A DNA stretch of 64,000 nt from Nesterenkonia sp. (GTDB lineage Bacteria; Actinomycetota; Actinomycetes; Actinomycetales; Micrococcaceae): the NCBI RefSeq assembly GCF_029265375.1, contig NZ_JAJUJJ010000001.1, positions 62,001 to 126,000 of the forward strand, written 5' to 3'. Numbering within the stretch: position 1 is the first letter of the stretch; every line of letters starts with the position of its first letter. The notes beneath the pieces are model-generated. The model saw only the letters and a list, made by a program, of their open reading frames with translations. It did no database searches and was not told the DNA's origin. The position numbers and the translations under genes were made by a program. Positions 26,432 through 34,443 of this stretch are shown piece by piece.

Positions 26432-28093
26432 TCATGCGGGACTGCATTCGCCGTTGCCGCTGGCGGCCTGCTCCAGGATGCCGACTTCGCCGCGCTCCTG
26501 CGCCTGAATCAGGTACTCCACGGTCAGCGGGCTGCCGTCGGGCTGGGTGAGCTCTGCCGGGTCCTCAGTGTGGTCCGCGGCAGGTTCGTCCTCGGCGACG
26601 GCGGGGTCGCTGTGGTCGGGGCTGGGACCCGGAGCTGTGCCCTGGTCCTCCGTGGTATCAGCTGCCGGCGCCTCGGTCTGCTCTGCTTCGTCCTGCTGGT
26701 CGGCGTCATCGCCGTCGTCGGAGTCGGATTCATTGGCGATCAGCTCGTCGACCCGGGCGTGGATCTGCTCGAAGTCCGGGTAGGTGGAGAACAGTCCGCC
26801 GGCCCCGGTGAAGTCCGGCGGGCCGAGGGTCAGCCGTTGGGGTGTGTGCTCCTGGGCATCGGCGGCCAGGTCCAGCAGGCTGCCCAGCTGGGACTGCGGC
26901 AGGTTGGTCTCCACCAGGTTCTCTCCGGCGGTCATGATCTCAGTGAACCGGGTCAGCAGCGTCTGGGGCGTGAACTGGGCGATCATCGCCTGCTGGATGC
27001 ACTGCTGGCGCTGGATCCGGTTGTAGTCGGAGCTGAATGTCCTCGACCGAGCGAACGCCAGTGCCTCCTCGCCGTCGAAGGTGTGCACCCCAGGCTCCCA
27101 CCAGGTGTCGCCCCAGCCGGAGCCGTCGGGCCGCTGCCCGCGGTAGGGCACCCAGCCGCCGGACTCGACGGTGACCCCGCCCATGGCATCGATCAGTTCG
27201 GCGAATCCGCCCATGTCCACCATGACGTAGCCGTGCACGGTCAGGTCCAGGGTTCCGGAGACGGCGTCCATCATGGCTGCTGCCCCGGGGTCCTGGGCCT
27301 CGGGGTACAGGTGGGCGTAGTTCTCGTTCACGTCCGGGTAGAGGAAATTGATGATGCATTCGTTCCCGCAGTTGTAGCCTGCGGGATAGATCTGCTGCAT
27401 CGGGGAGTCCTCGGGGAACTGGGCGTTCTGGAAGTTCCGCGGGATGGAGAAGATGATGGTCTCGGCGGTGGACTGGTTGACCGAGACCACGTGGATGGAG
27501 TCCGGGCGCAGACCCTGGCGTCCCTCTTCTGCGTCGGCGCCCATCAGCAGGAAGTTGTAGCGTCCGTCCTCGGCGGGGATGGCCGCTCCTCCGGAGAAGA
27601 TGCCGGCCAGGGCGTGCCGACCCTGATTGAGCATATGCGCCCCGTACCCCAGGCCCCCTGAGGTCAGCAGGGTCAGCAGCACCAGAGCCACTGCGACGAT
27701 CGGCTTCATCCCGGGAGCCAGGGATCCGATGCGGATCAGCCGGAAGGTGTCGAACCAGAGGATGAACCATCCGATGGCCAGTGCTGCCAGCAGCACCGCC
27801 CCCAGCCACATGAGGAACGGCTGGGTCAGGGCGGTCAGCAGGGCGCCGCGGATGGTGAAGTACATGATGCCACCAGCCAGCAGCAGGAACCAGCAGCCGA
27901 CGGTGACCGCCAGGGCGGCCCGGCCCAGTCCCCGCCAGCCTGCGGCGATCTGCGCTCCGCCGGGCACCAGCAGGGTGAGCAGGATGAGAATGACCGCGCG
28001 GCGTCCCCGGTCACGCACGGTGGCCCTGCGGGGATCGCGCAGCACGTCATGGCCGGCGCGGAATTCGTGGTAGGTGATGCTGGGTGTGGTCAC
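26432..28093 (-). CDS. LytR-CpsA-Psr (LCP) family wall-glycan ligase
   Basis: 553 aa. The N-terminal ~170 residues hold about five membrane helices, starting after a basic tail. The LCP domain (~180-400) has NFLLMGADAEEG, RPDSIHVVSVNQ, IFSIPRNFQ, GYVMVDMGGFAELIDAMGGV and RSRTFSSDYNRIQRQQ, including the Arg and Asp residues that bind the pyrophosphate of polyprenyl-linked glycans. LCP proteins attach teichoic acid, arabinogalactan or capsule to peptidoglycan on the outer membrane face. The C-terminal ~100 residues are acidic and disordered. GTG start is 8 bp after purE, so it reads on from the purK-purE message. Confidence 0.92.
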   Translation of the reverse strand: MTTPSITYHEFRAGHDVLRDPRRATVRDRGRRAVILILLTLLVPGGAQIAAGWRGLGRAALAVTVGCWFLLLAGGIMYFTIRGALLTALTQPFLMWLGAVLLAALAIGWFILWFDTFRLIRIGSLAPGMKPIVAVALVLLTLLTSGGLGYGAHMLNQGRHALAGIFSGGAAIPAEDGRYNFLLMGADAEEGRQGLRPDSIHVVSVNQSTAETIIFSIPRNFQNAQFPEDSPMQQIYPAGYNCGNECIINFLYPDVNENYAHLYPEAQDPGAAAMMDAVSGTLDLTVHGYVMVDMGGFAELIDAMGGVTVESGGWVPYRGQRPDGSGWGDTWWEPGVHTFDGEEALAFARSRTFSSDYNRIQRQQCIQQAMIAQFTPQTLLTRFTEIMTAGENLVETNLPQSQLGSLLDLAADAQEHTPQRLTLGPPDFTGAGGLFSTYPDFEQIHARVDELIANESDSDDGDDADQQDEAEQTEAPAADTTEDQGTAPGPSPDHSDPAVAEDEPAADHTEDPAELTQPDGSPLTVEYLIQAQERGEVGILEQAASGNGECSPA

Positions 28094-28101
28094 GGTGGGC
28101 G

Positions 28102-28656
28102 TCAGTCCTGGCCGGTTCCGGTGCGGGCGGTGTAGGTGGACAGCTGGGAGGCTTCCTGGCGCAGTGCTGCGCCCTTGGCATGGGCCGAGGCGGCCAGCTC
28201 TTCAGCGAATTCGGTGAGCTGACCGCGCAGCTGGGCGGCGAACTCGTCTCCCCCGGCGGCCAGGGTCCGGACTGCCAGCAGGCCTGCGTTGCGCGCTCCG
28301 CCCACGGAGACGGTGGCCACCGGAACGCCGGCGGGCATCTGGACGATCGACAGCAGGGAGTCCATGCCGTCTAAGTGCTGCAGCGGCACCGGCACTCCGA
28401 TCACCGGCAGGGGGGTGACAGAGGCGAGCATGCCGGGCAGGTGCGCCGCCCCGCCGGCGCCGGCGATGATCACCCGAAGGCCGCGGGTGTGCGCCTGCTT
28501 GCCGTAGTCGATCATCTCCTCCGCCATTCGGTGGGCGGAGACGACGTCGGCCTCGAAGCCGATGCCGAACTCTTCCAGCGCCTCGGCGGCGGCCTTCATG
28601 GTCGGCCAGTCAGAGTTGGATCCCATCACGAGTCCGACCAGGGGGCTGGGGGTCAT
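28102..28656 (-). CDS. purE: N5-carboxyaminoimidazole ribonucleotide mutase
   Basis: 184 aa, class I PurE. It converts N5-CAIR to CAIR in purine synthesis. Motifs: [28 protein letters not shown] and [18 protein letters not shown], which contain the active-site Ser, Asp and His. The ATG shares one base with the purK stop (TGATG), indicating coupled translation. The C-terminus is ~15 residues longer than E. coli PurE. Confidence 0.97.
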   Translation of the reverse strand: MTPSPLVGLVMGSNSDWPTMKAAAEALEEFGIGFEADVVSAHRMAEEMIDYGKQAHTRGLRVIIAGAGGAAHLPGMLASVTPLPVIGVPVPLQHLDGMDSLLSIVQMPAGVPVATVSVGGARNAGLLAVRTLAAGGDEFAAQLRGQLTEFAEELAASAHAKGAALRQEASQLSTYTARTGTGQD

Positions 28657-29903
28657 CAGGATGCTCCTTCGACGATGATCTCAGCGATCTCAGCGGCCGT
28701 GCGTCGCGCCCGCTCCAGACGGCGCGTGGCGGCGTCGTCGTCCTCCTGCGGACGGGTGGTCTGGCTGAGGATATTGATGTGGCCGACCTTGCGGCCCGGC
28801 CGGGGGTCTTTGCCGTAGAGGTGGATTTTGGCCGATGCCGAGCGCTGCATCGCCTCGGCCACTCCGGCGTGAAGGTTCTGGCTGCTTCCGCCGAGCAGGT
28901 TCTTCATCACCGCGAACCCGCCGGCTCCCCCGGCCACTGCCGCAGCTCCCAGCGGGAGGTCCAGAACGGCGCGCAGGTGCTGTTCGAACTGGCTGGTGAG
29001 GCTGCCGTCCATGGTCCAGTGACCGGAGTTGTGGGGGCGCATGGCCAGTTCGTTGACATAGATGCCGGCGGCGGTGCCGGTGGCGTCGTCGGGCTCTGCG
29101 ACCTCGAAGAGCTCCACCGCGAGCATGCCGGTGACCTGAAGCTGCTCAGCGATGCTGCGGGCGATCCGTTCGGCCTCGGCCAGGTGCTCCTGGGAGGTAT
29201 GTGGTGCCGGGGCGATGACCTCGTCGCAGACTCCGTTGGTCTGTGTGGGCTCCACGACGGGATAGGCCGCCACGTCCCCTGAGGGGCGACGCGCCACCTG
29301 GGCGGAGAGTTCGCGGGTGTAGGGCATGCGCTGCTCGGCCAGCAGACCGGTGCCGGCCTGCTCGGCTCGCCGCAGCCAGGAGGAGACCTCCTGGCCGGAG
29401 ACCTCCTGCCGGGACTGAAGAACCATCACGCCCTTGCCGTCATAGCCGCCCCGCGGAGTCTTCAGCACCACCGGCCAGCCGGAGGCATCGCCGAACCGGA
29501 TCAGCTCGTCCGCCGAGTGCACCTGTGTCCACCGGGGATTGGGCAGCCCGAGCTCCTCGATCCGGCGGCGCATGGCCAGTTTGTCCTGCGCGTAGAGCAG
29601 GGCGTGGGGGCCGGGGTTCATGGGGATCCCCGCCTCCGCCAGTGCTGAGAGCACCTGGTCCGGCACGTGTTCGTGGTCGAAGGTGAGGACGTCCAGCCCC
29701 TGGGCGAAGGCCAGCACATCGTCGGCGCTGCGGTAGTCACCCAGGGTGGTGCGGGCGATGACCTGGGCCGCCGAGGCGTGGTGGGAGGCGGCCAGCAGGT
29801 GCAGTTCGATGCCTAGATGCGTGGCGGCCGGCGCCATCATGCGGGCCAGCTGGCCGTCGCCGAGCACTCCGACGGTGGGCGGGGAGGAAAGCTGCGCGGT
29901 CAC
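28656..29903 (-). CDS. purK: 5-(carboxyamino)imidazole ribonucleotide synthase
   Basis: 415 aa ATP-grasp enzyme. It carboxylates AIR with ATP and bicarbonate to N5-CAIR, the substrate of Pur[22 protein letters not shown] is the N-terminal Rossmann motif. Central ATP-grasp residues are in [20 protein letters not shown], and the C-terminal part has [18 protein letters not shown] and [18 protein letters not shown]. Starts with GTG; a CATAAT element lies 8 nt before it. First gene of purK-purE-LCP. Confidence 0.97.
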   Translation of the reverse strand: MTAQLSSPPTVGVLGDGQLARMMAPAATHLGIELHLLAASHHASAAQVIARTTLGDYRSADDVLAFAQGLDVLTFDHEHVPDQVLSALAEAGIPMNPGPHALLYAQDKLAMRRRIEELGLPNPRWTQVHSADELIRFGDASGWPVVLKTPRGGYDGKGVMVLQSRQEVSGQEVSSWLRRAEQAGTGLLAEQRMPYTRELSAQVARRPSGDVAAYPVVEPTQTNGVCDEVIAPAPHTSQEHLAEAERIARSIAEQLQVTGMLAVELFEVAEPDDATGTAAGIYVNELAMRPHNSGHWTMDGSLTSQFEQHLRAVLDLPLGAAAVAGGAGGFAVMKNLLGGSSQNLHAGVAEAMQRSASAKIHLYGKDPRPGRKVGHINILSQTTRPQEDDDAATRRLERARRTAAEIAEIIVEGAS

Positions 29904-29911
29904 AGTGCACC

Positions 29912-29917
29912 ATTATG
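29912..29917 (-). promoter_or_regulatory. Candidate -10 element of purK
   Basis: CATAAT, then 8 nt, then the purK GTG. One base off TATAAT. Confidence 0.35.
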
Positions 29918-29972
29918 TGGCACCGTGCTGGGCATTCCCGCAATCACCACACCGGCGGCTCACACGGGCCGG

Positions 29973-30524
29973 CTACTCCCCGGTCAGCCCATCGATTGAT
30001 TCGCGGATCAGGTCGGCGTGGCCGACGTGCCGGGCGTACTCCTCGATCATGTGCAGCAGGATCCAGCGAAGGCTGACCCGGGTGCCGCTGCTGCTGGCCT
30101 TGGCCGCCAACTGGTCCAGCCCGCCGTTCTGCAGAGCCTGGTCCACATGCCGGCGGGAGCGAACCATGGCGTCCTCCCAGAGCTGGAAGAGCTCCTCCGG
30201 GGAATCCTCCGCCGCCGAGTGCCAGCCCCAGTCGAAGTCGGCGTCCCAGTCGACGTCGCTCCAATACGGGTGCGGAGCTGCGGCGTGCAGGCACTGGGAG
30301 AACCAGATGTCCTCCACCAGGGCCAGGTGCTTGAGCATCCCACCCAGAGTCATGGTGCTCGGCGGCAGGCTGGTGTTCAGCTGCTCCCGGGTCAGGCTTT
30401 GAGTCTTCCAGCGCAGCGTCTGACGGTGGAACTCCAGGAAGGCGACCAGCATGTCCAGCTCAGCGCCGGCCGGCGGCGGATCCTGCCGCATAGTGGGTTC
30501 GGCGGGGGCCTCGTGGTGACTCAC
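29973..30524 (-). CDS. DinB-family protein (DUF664-like)
   Basis: 183 aa. A four-helix DinB/YfiT fold is indicated by LTREQLNTSLPPSTMTLGGMLKHLALVEDIWF and VSLRWILLHMIEEYARHVGHADLIRE. The three metal-binding histidines are likely in KHLALVED, HMIEEYARH and GHADLIRE. In actinobacteria, members of this superfamily are mycothiol-dependent transferases, which fits the mycothiol pathway implied by mca at 54.6 kb, but the substrate is unknown. Its ATG overlaps the stop of the upstream hypothetical gene (ATGA), so the two form one unit. Confidence 0.85.
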   Translation of the reverse strand: MSHHEAPAEPTMRQDPPPAGAELDMLVAFLEFHRQTLRWKTQSLTREQLNTSLPPSTMTLGGMLKHLALVEDIWFSQCLHAAAPHPYWSDVDWDADFDWGWHSAAEDSPEELFQLWEDAMVRSRRHVDQALQNGGLDQLAAKASSSGTRVSLRWILLHMIEEYARHVGHADLIRESIDGLTGE

Positions 30525-31081
30525 AGCTGTGCCAGCACCTCTTTCCAGACGGATTTCCAGGTGGTGATCTGATCGGCCGAGGCAAGCTTGGAGTGCTGAA
30601 CCGCCACAGTGGACTTGCCTCCGGGTTTATCCGATATGGTCACCGCCACCCGGGTGCCGTCGGCCAGCTTGGCACGCCAGTAGCGCCATTTTTCGGTGGC
30701 TGAGGTGGTGGGGGCCTCCTCCAGGGGGACTCCGCCGAAGGAGTCCTGGCCCTCGACCACCTGCTGCCACCGGGTCAGGGCGGCGTCCTTGTCCCCGGGG
30801 TAGGTCTTGGAGGCACTGGCCGCGAAGTCCCCGGTGCTAGACCGCCCGGGGATGCGCAGACCCTTGTGGTGCTGGTACGCGATGGCCACGCCCTGGGCCC
30901 ACCAGCCGCGGCTGCTGACATGCTCAGGCATCTCCCGGTAGGTGATTTCGGCGATCTGGGCGTGCTTGAGCTTCTCAGCTCCAGCCTCATCCAGCAGCGC
31001 TACCCACTCGTCCCAGCTGATGCCGCTGGCCCGTTCGATGCCCGCGGTGGAGGCCTGCCTGACGTCTGATGCCTCTGCCAT
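30521..31081 (-). CDS. Conserved hypothetical protein with DUF4287-like N-terminus
   Basis: 186 aa. Residues ~18-70 (GISWDEWVALLDEAGAEKLKHAQIAE, then EHVSSRGWWAQGVAIAYQHHKG) look like the small DUF4287-type helical domain. The second half (KWRYWRAKLADGTRVAVTIS, KSTVAVQHSKLASADQI) resembles the SRPBCC-like or DNA-binding-like tail often joined to it, ending in WKEVLAQL. No enzymatic motif is visible. It overlaps the DinB gene by 4 bp. I do not know the function; pairing with DinB is the only clue. Confidence 0.7.
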   Translation of the reverse strand: MAEASDVRQASTAGIERASGISWDEWVALLDEAGAEKLKHAQIAEITYREMPEHVSSRGWWAQGVAIAYQHHKGLRIPGRSSTGDFAASASKTYPGDKDAALTRWQQVVEGQDSFGGVPLEEAPTTSATEKWRYWRAKLADGTRVAVTISDKPGGKSTVAVQHSKLASADQITTWKSVWKEVLAQL

Positions 31082-31186
31082 GGCCCCACCCTATAACGGC
31101 TCGAATATGGCCACCAGGGGTGCGGCGTCGGCATCACCGGGTGCAGACTCCCACAAAGTCCAGGAGCCGACGACGGTGCGCGACCC

Positions 31187-31996
31187 TCACCCACTTCCGC
31201 TTGTTTCCGGGTCGACGACGTTCGCTTGGTAGGTCCCCTCCGCGATCGAGTACCGCAAGAGGTTCGCCCGGCCTGTGTACTCGGCGGATCCGTCGATGTA
31301 GTAGTGGCTCTCCCCATCGAAGAAGACCCCATGGGAGCCGTCGGGGTGGATGCTTGCAGTGGCGACGTGGCCGGCAATAATCGTCTTGACGAAGGACCCG
31401 AAGGTCGGCGGGAACTTCTCGGTGAACATCCGCTCCGGCGTCGCTGCTTTCCAGAGATCTCCTGCATCCTCGTTGACGCCGGCGTGGACGAAGATCTGAG
31501 CATCGGTCTCGTAGCAGCGCGGCAGGGCGTGCAACCAGTCCAGCAGCCCGGCGTGGCGACCGCGGATGGCTTGTTTGATACGGCGGTTCATCGTCGGCCC
31601 GTCCAGTGCGGAGGCGTCGCTGGTGGGGTCCTGGTGCCCGAGGGCCTGAGCGAGCTCCAGCGGTTCCAGAAAGGACTTCACCGTGACCAAATCGATGTCT
31701 GTCATCAACCAGGAGAGATCGTGGTCCTGTGCGTCGAACCAGTCGAGGAACCAGTCTTCGTGGTTTCCCCGCAGCACGACGACGCGCTCCGGGAACCGCT
31801 GGTGAAGGTGGCGCACCGCGTACAGGACCTCAGCGCTCTGCGGGCCCCGGTCGATGTAATCGCCGAGGAGGACCAACTGGGCACCGGAGTCGCCCTCGAG
31901 ATCGACCAGCTCCAACGCTGCCTGTAAGCAGGGGAGATGACCGTGGAGGTCACTCATCGCATAGACACGCTCGATCTCTGTCCGGCCTTCTCCCAT
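31187..31996 (-). CDS. Metallophosphoesterase, PPP-type protein phosphatase
   Basis: 269 aa. The complete calcineurin-like signature is present: DLHGH (residues ~16-20), GDYIDRG (~47-53), GNHED (~78-82), and later HAGVNED and AGHVAT for the remaining metal ligands. Proteins of this layout act on phosphoserine/threonine or on dinucleoside polyphosphates (ApaH/PrpE-like); I cannot separate these. An AGGAGAG site precedes the ATG. Neighbours on both sides are orphan genes, so no substrate can be inferred. Codon usage in this strip (31-34 kb) looks slightly less GC-rich than the flanks. Confidence 0.85.
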   Translation of the reverse strand: MGEGRTEIERVYAMSDLHGHLPCLQAALELVDLEGDSGAQLVLLGDYIDRGPQSAEVLYAVRHLHQRFPERVVVLRGNHEDWFLDWFDAQDHDLSWLMTDIDLVTVKSFLEPLELAQALGHQDPTSDASALDGPTMNRRIKQAIRGRHAGLLDWLHALPRCYETDAQIFVHAGVNEDAGDLWKAATPERMFTEKFPPTFGSFVKTIIAGHVATASIHPDGSHGVFFDGESHYYIDGSAEYTGRANLLRYSIAEGTYQANVVDPETSGSG

Positions 31997-32036
31997 CGGC
32001 TCTCTCCTCGCTCTTCGTGCATTCAGTCAGCCCGGG

Positions 32037-32378
32037 CTAGAGCCCGATCTCCTCAGAGGTTCTGGTCTGGCCCGGAATCTCCAGCTGGGCACGCGACTGG
32101 CTGATGAGCCGACGCCCCGCATCATCGCTGAGGTCCATGATCGGGGCTTGGCTCCTGAGCTCGCGGGCCTCCTCCGCCGAGACCTCGGAGAAGACCACGA
32201 TGACCGTGTCCATGAGCTCGGGGAAGTAGAAGTCCGAGGCCGTCTCCCGGTCGAGATTCCAGGTGCCCAACTCCCGGACATAGGTGTAGACCTCGTCCTG
32301 GTCGTCGTCCACCGCGTGCAGGGCGAAGCCTCTGAGGCTTCCGTCTTTCTCCTTGATTCTGCTGGTGAAGAACCTCAT
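32037..32378 (-). CDS. Hypothetical protein
   Basis: 113 aa from ATG 32378 (GAGGAG 5 nt upstream). The product is acidic with a small alpha/beta look (GFALHAVDDDQDEVYTYVRE, DTVIVVFSEVSAEEAREL). I do not recognise the family and see no membrane segment, signal or catalytic motif. It lies 40 bp downstream of nothing coding on the same strand except a possible 24-codon relic. Conservation elsewhere is unknown. Confidence 0.6.
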   Translation of the reverse strand: MRFFTSRIKEKDGSLRGFALHAVDDDQDEVYTYVRELGTWNLDRETASDFYFPELMDTVIVVFSEVSAEEARELRSQAPIMDLSDDAGRRLISQSRAQLEIPGQTRTSEEIGL

Positions 32379-32434
32379 CACTGCTCCTCGCTTCGCCGGC
32401 ATGGTCGAGACTGCGCACCTGGGTCGCGTTGTCC

Positions 32435-32509
32435 TCATCGATGATCAGCCCCAGCCGTACGTCCTTCGCGCGCGGTCACGATGAGGTCGCAGTCTTCGTA
32501 AGCTGCCAT
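32435..32509 (-). pseudogene. Possible frameshifted relic in the 32379-32689 gap
   Basis: The 311-bp gap holds an ATG at 32509 with GAGG 4 nt upstream. It reads MAAYEDCDLIVTAR and then drifts to a stop at 32435. In the +1 frame from that point the sequence continues in protein-like form as AKDVRLGLIIDEDNATQVR. Joined, these would make a plausible short protein running into the start of the next gene. A single-base indel or a sequencing error would explain it. Nothing else is seen in the gap. Confidence 0.25.
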
Positions 32510-32689
32510 CAACCTCAGTCTCCCATCAGGCACTGACACGGATGAGGGGCGCGAGAGCTCTCATTCCTGCACCAGCCCCGGGGTCAGACCGCTGGTTCAG
32601 GCAAGGGGTGAGTTCGCATGGTCAGAGGAGGCAACCAGCACGCTGCGCCCTGACCCCTCCCCCTCAGCCGGACAGCTCAGCAACAGTGG

Positions 32690-33433
32690 TCAGTCGCTGT
32701 GAAGTTCGTACCCCTCGCGCGCGACGCTGAATCCGGTGCCGACCTCCACCGACCAGCAGTCGACACCTGTCTGGTTCACGGTACAGACGAAATCACCGTT
32801 GCTCACCGCCTGGCCGTAATCAAGGACGCGCTCCTGCGGCATAAGCGACTCTCCGCAGTAAGTGCGAGTGGCACCCTCCGCTGAAGCCGCGACGGTCGCA
32901 TGAGCGTCGCAGTCCTCATCAAGAGCGAAGTCGAACTCGTTGATGGTGCAGGCTACACCGGTGCTGTCCATGAAACAGTGAATATTGCCGCTGGGAGCGG
33001 AGAACGCGTCCCCCTCAATGACCCCGTCGGGAATGAACCCAGCCTCGCCCTGCCAGTCAGCTTCCTGCGCCGCTGCGTCAGCATTCTCATCACTGGGACC
33101 AGGTGAACCGGTGGTGCTCAGAGAGACGACCGCCACGCCCAGCACCACACCGATCCCTGCGATGGCCAGGCAGCCCAGAGCTCCCCGGCCGTCGGCGGAT
33201 AGGAAGAAAGTCCCGATCCAGACCGCAGTTCCGAGGAGCGCAAGCCCGAGCGTCATCCCTTCCCTCGTCACCATATAGGCGATCCAGAACACCGCTGCGA
33301 AGAAAAACCCCGAGAGCCGCAGCGCCACGATCCCCGCCCCAATGGGATTCATCGCCATCGCGATGACCGCCCCAATGATCGAGAGCACTATCCACGCGCC
33401 GAAGAAGCCGATCAGGAAAAACATGTCGTTCAC
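32690..33433 (-). CDS. Membrane protein with C-terminal DUF6636-like domain
   Basis: 247 aa. Four membrane helices fill residues 1-~110 (FFLIGFFGAWIVLSIIGAVI, LRLSGFFFAAVFWIAYMV, GLALLGTAVWIGTFFLS, GCLAIAGIGVVLGVAVVSL). A short acidic linker follows, then an extracytoplasmic domain with FSAPSGNIHCFMDSTGVACTI, close to the 'F-x-SPSGNI-x-C' motif of DUF6636-type proteins. Six cysteines in this part could form disulfides. The function is unknown. It is monocistronic and lies in the accessory strip. Confidence 0.7.
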   Translation of the reverse strand: MNDMFFLIGFFGAWIVLSIIGAVIAMAMNPIGAGIVALRLSGFFFAAVFWIAYMVTREGMTLGLALLGTAVWIGTFFLSADGRGALGCLAIAGIGVVLGVAVVSLSTTGSPGPSDENADAAAQEADWQGEAGFIPDGVIEGDAFSAPSGNIHCFMDSTGVACTINEFDFALDEDCDAHATVAASAEGATRTYCGESLMPQERVLDYGQAVSNGDFVCTVNQTGVDCWSVEVGTGFSVAREGYELHSD

Positions 33434-33517
33434 CCCTTACAGGAATTACCCTACGAGATGTCTTCCGGCAGAGTCTGGGCCCCTGGTCCTTCTCCACACG
33501 ACGGCAAGGAGGTGACC

Positions 33518-33796
33518 ATGTACACGAACCCAGCACCTGAGGAGGTGTGGCCCCGGGGGTACATGCCCACGGGGGCCGTCCACTACCGGCCTTTCGAACG
33601 GTCAGCTGGACGCCACAGGATCGGCTGTATCGAGCCCGAGATGTTCAGCCACAGCCTTCATGTTCACGTCATGAGTCGCGACCGTTACCGATTCTCCGAT
33701 CAACAATGCGGTAGCAAGATGCAAAGCATCACGTGTCTTAGTGTGCCGCTCGATCGATTCCGCGACCGTGTGAGTCTCACGAGTAATATCGAATAG
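33518..33796 (+). pseudogene. ORF with perfect Shine-Dalgarno running antisense into vapC
   Basis: AAGGAGGTGA (33506-33515), a full match to the 16S anti-Shine-Dalgarno, sits just before an ATG at 33518 (5 nt after AAGGAGG). The first 28 codons (MYTNPAPEEVWPRGYMPTGA...) lie in unique sequence; the remaining ~64 codons are antisense to vapC and look like non-coding translation. The simplest reading is a gene whose 3' part was replaced when vapBC arrived, but a real short overlapping gene is not excluded. Confidence 0.3.
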
Positions 33797-33997
33797 CCCG
33801 ACGCGACTGAGCAGCGGCTCCGCGTCTGCCAGTGGCCTCTCGTCGCGCCGCAGCACGCGCACCACCTCGGTCCGCAGCAACCGCGACGATACGTAGTGCG
33901 CATCGAGCGCATCCATCCACTCCTGCAGGCGTACACGTTCGGGAACATCGAGGATCGTTCGAAGCGCCACCGAAGAGTCGAGATAGACGATGTCCAC
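33602..33997 (-). CDS. vapC: PIN-domain ribonuclease toxin (VapC)
   Basis: 131 aa from GTG 33997. PIN residues are in place: first acidic cluster in VYLDSSVALRTIL (Asp7), central Glu in RTEVVRVLRR (~44), and the C-terminal acidic site in KTRDALHLATALL (Asp ~90) followed by VATHDVNM (Asp ~109). VapC toxins cleave tRNA or rRNA. It lies 3 bp after the antitoxin gene, the normal order and spacing of a type II toxin-antitoxin operon. No truncation is apparent. Confidence 0.92.
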   Translation of the reverse strand: MDIVYLDSSVALRTILDVPERVRLQEWMDALDAHYVSSRLLRTEVVRVLRRDERPLADAEPLLSRVGLFDITRETHTVAESIERHTKTRDALHLATALLIGESVTVATHDVNMKAVAEHLGLDTADPVASS

Positions 33998-34000
33998 GGT

Positions 34001-34270
34001 TCAGTGGCTGCCCTTCATGTCATCGAGCAACGCATCGACGTCCTTGGACTCGTAGCGAGGTCCACCGACAACCTCGGGCCACGGCACGCGCTTTGACGCC
34101 GGGGGCGCGTAGCGCCCCTGCCGCTCGGCTCGGGCAAGCGCGTCGTCCTGGCCGCGGTAGGAGCTCACCCGCCAGCGAGGCTCACCGCGCTCGGTCACGA
34201 TCACTTCGCCAACCTCCGCGACCTGCGCGAGCACATCCGTTGTGCGCTGGTTGAGATCACGCTTCGTCAC
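34001..34270 (-). CDS. vapB: Phd/YefM-type antitoxin (VapB)
   Basis: 89 aa from GTG 34270; no earlier in-frame start exists before a TAG. TKRDLNQRTTDVLAQVAEVGEVIVTERGEPRWRVSS shows the Phd/YefM DNA-binding fold. The C-terminal part (KRVPWPEVVGGPRY, DALLDDMKG) is the toxin-binding tail. It should neutralise VapC and repress its own promoter; two short palindromes lie 10-40 bp upstream. Confidence 0.92.
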   Translation of the reverse strand: MTKRDLNQRTTDVLAQVAEVGEVIVTERGEPRWRVSSYRGQDDALARAERQGRYAPPASKRVPWPEVVGGPRYESKDVDALLDDMKGSH

Positions 34271-34280
34271 TGTCGACGTG

Positions 34281-34307
34281 AAACCATGGTTCTACCCGTG
34301 TCTGACA
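34281..34307. promoter_or_regulatory. Candidate VapBC operator palindromes
   Basis: AACCATGGTT (34281-34290) is a perfect 10-bp palindrome abutting a TAGAAC -10-like hexamer on the minus strand. GTGTC-T-GACAC (34297-34307) is a second inverted repeat just upstream. Their spacing suits cooperative binding of a VapBC complex. Confidence 0.4.
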
Positions 34308-34443
34308 CTGGCCACGCAGGATGTCGAGGACGGTACCTGCGGTGCCTGGACGTTCTTCGGCAGAGGGGGCAGGTGCTCGGCGGTGATGGAGCAACTCGTG
34401 AGAACAGCAGCCCGCATAATCCGCGGACCAGGCGCTTTGCGCT

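Noticed and set aside
33602..34270. Insertion sequence ends around vapBC
   Set aside because: No inverted terminal repeats, target duplication or transposase were found.
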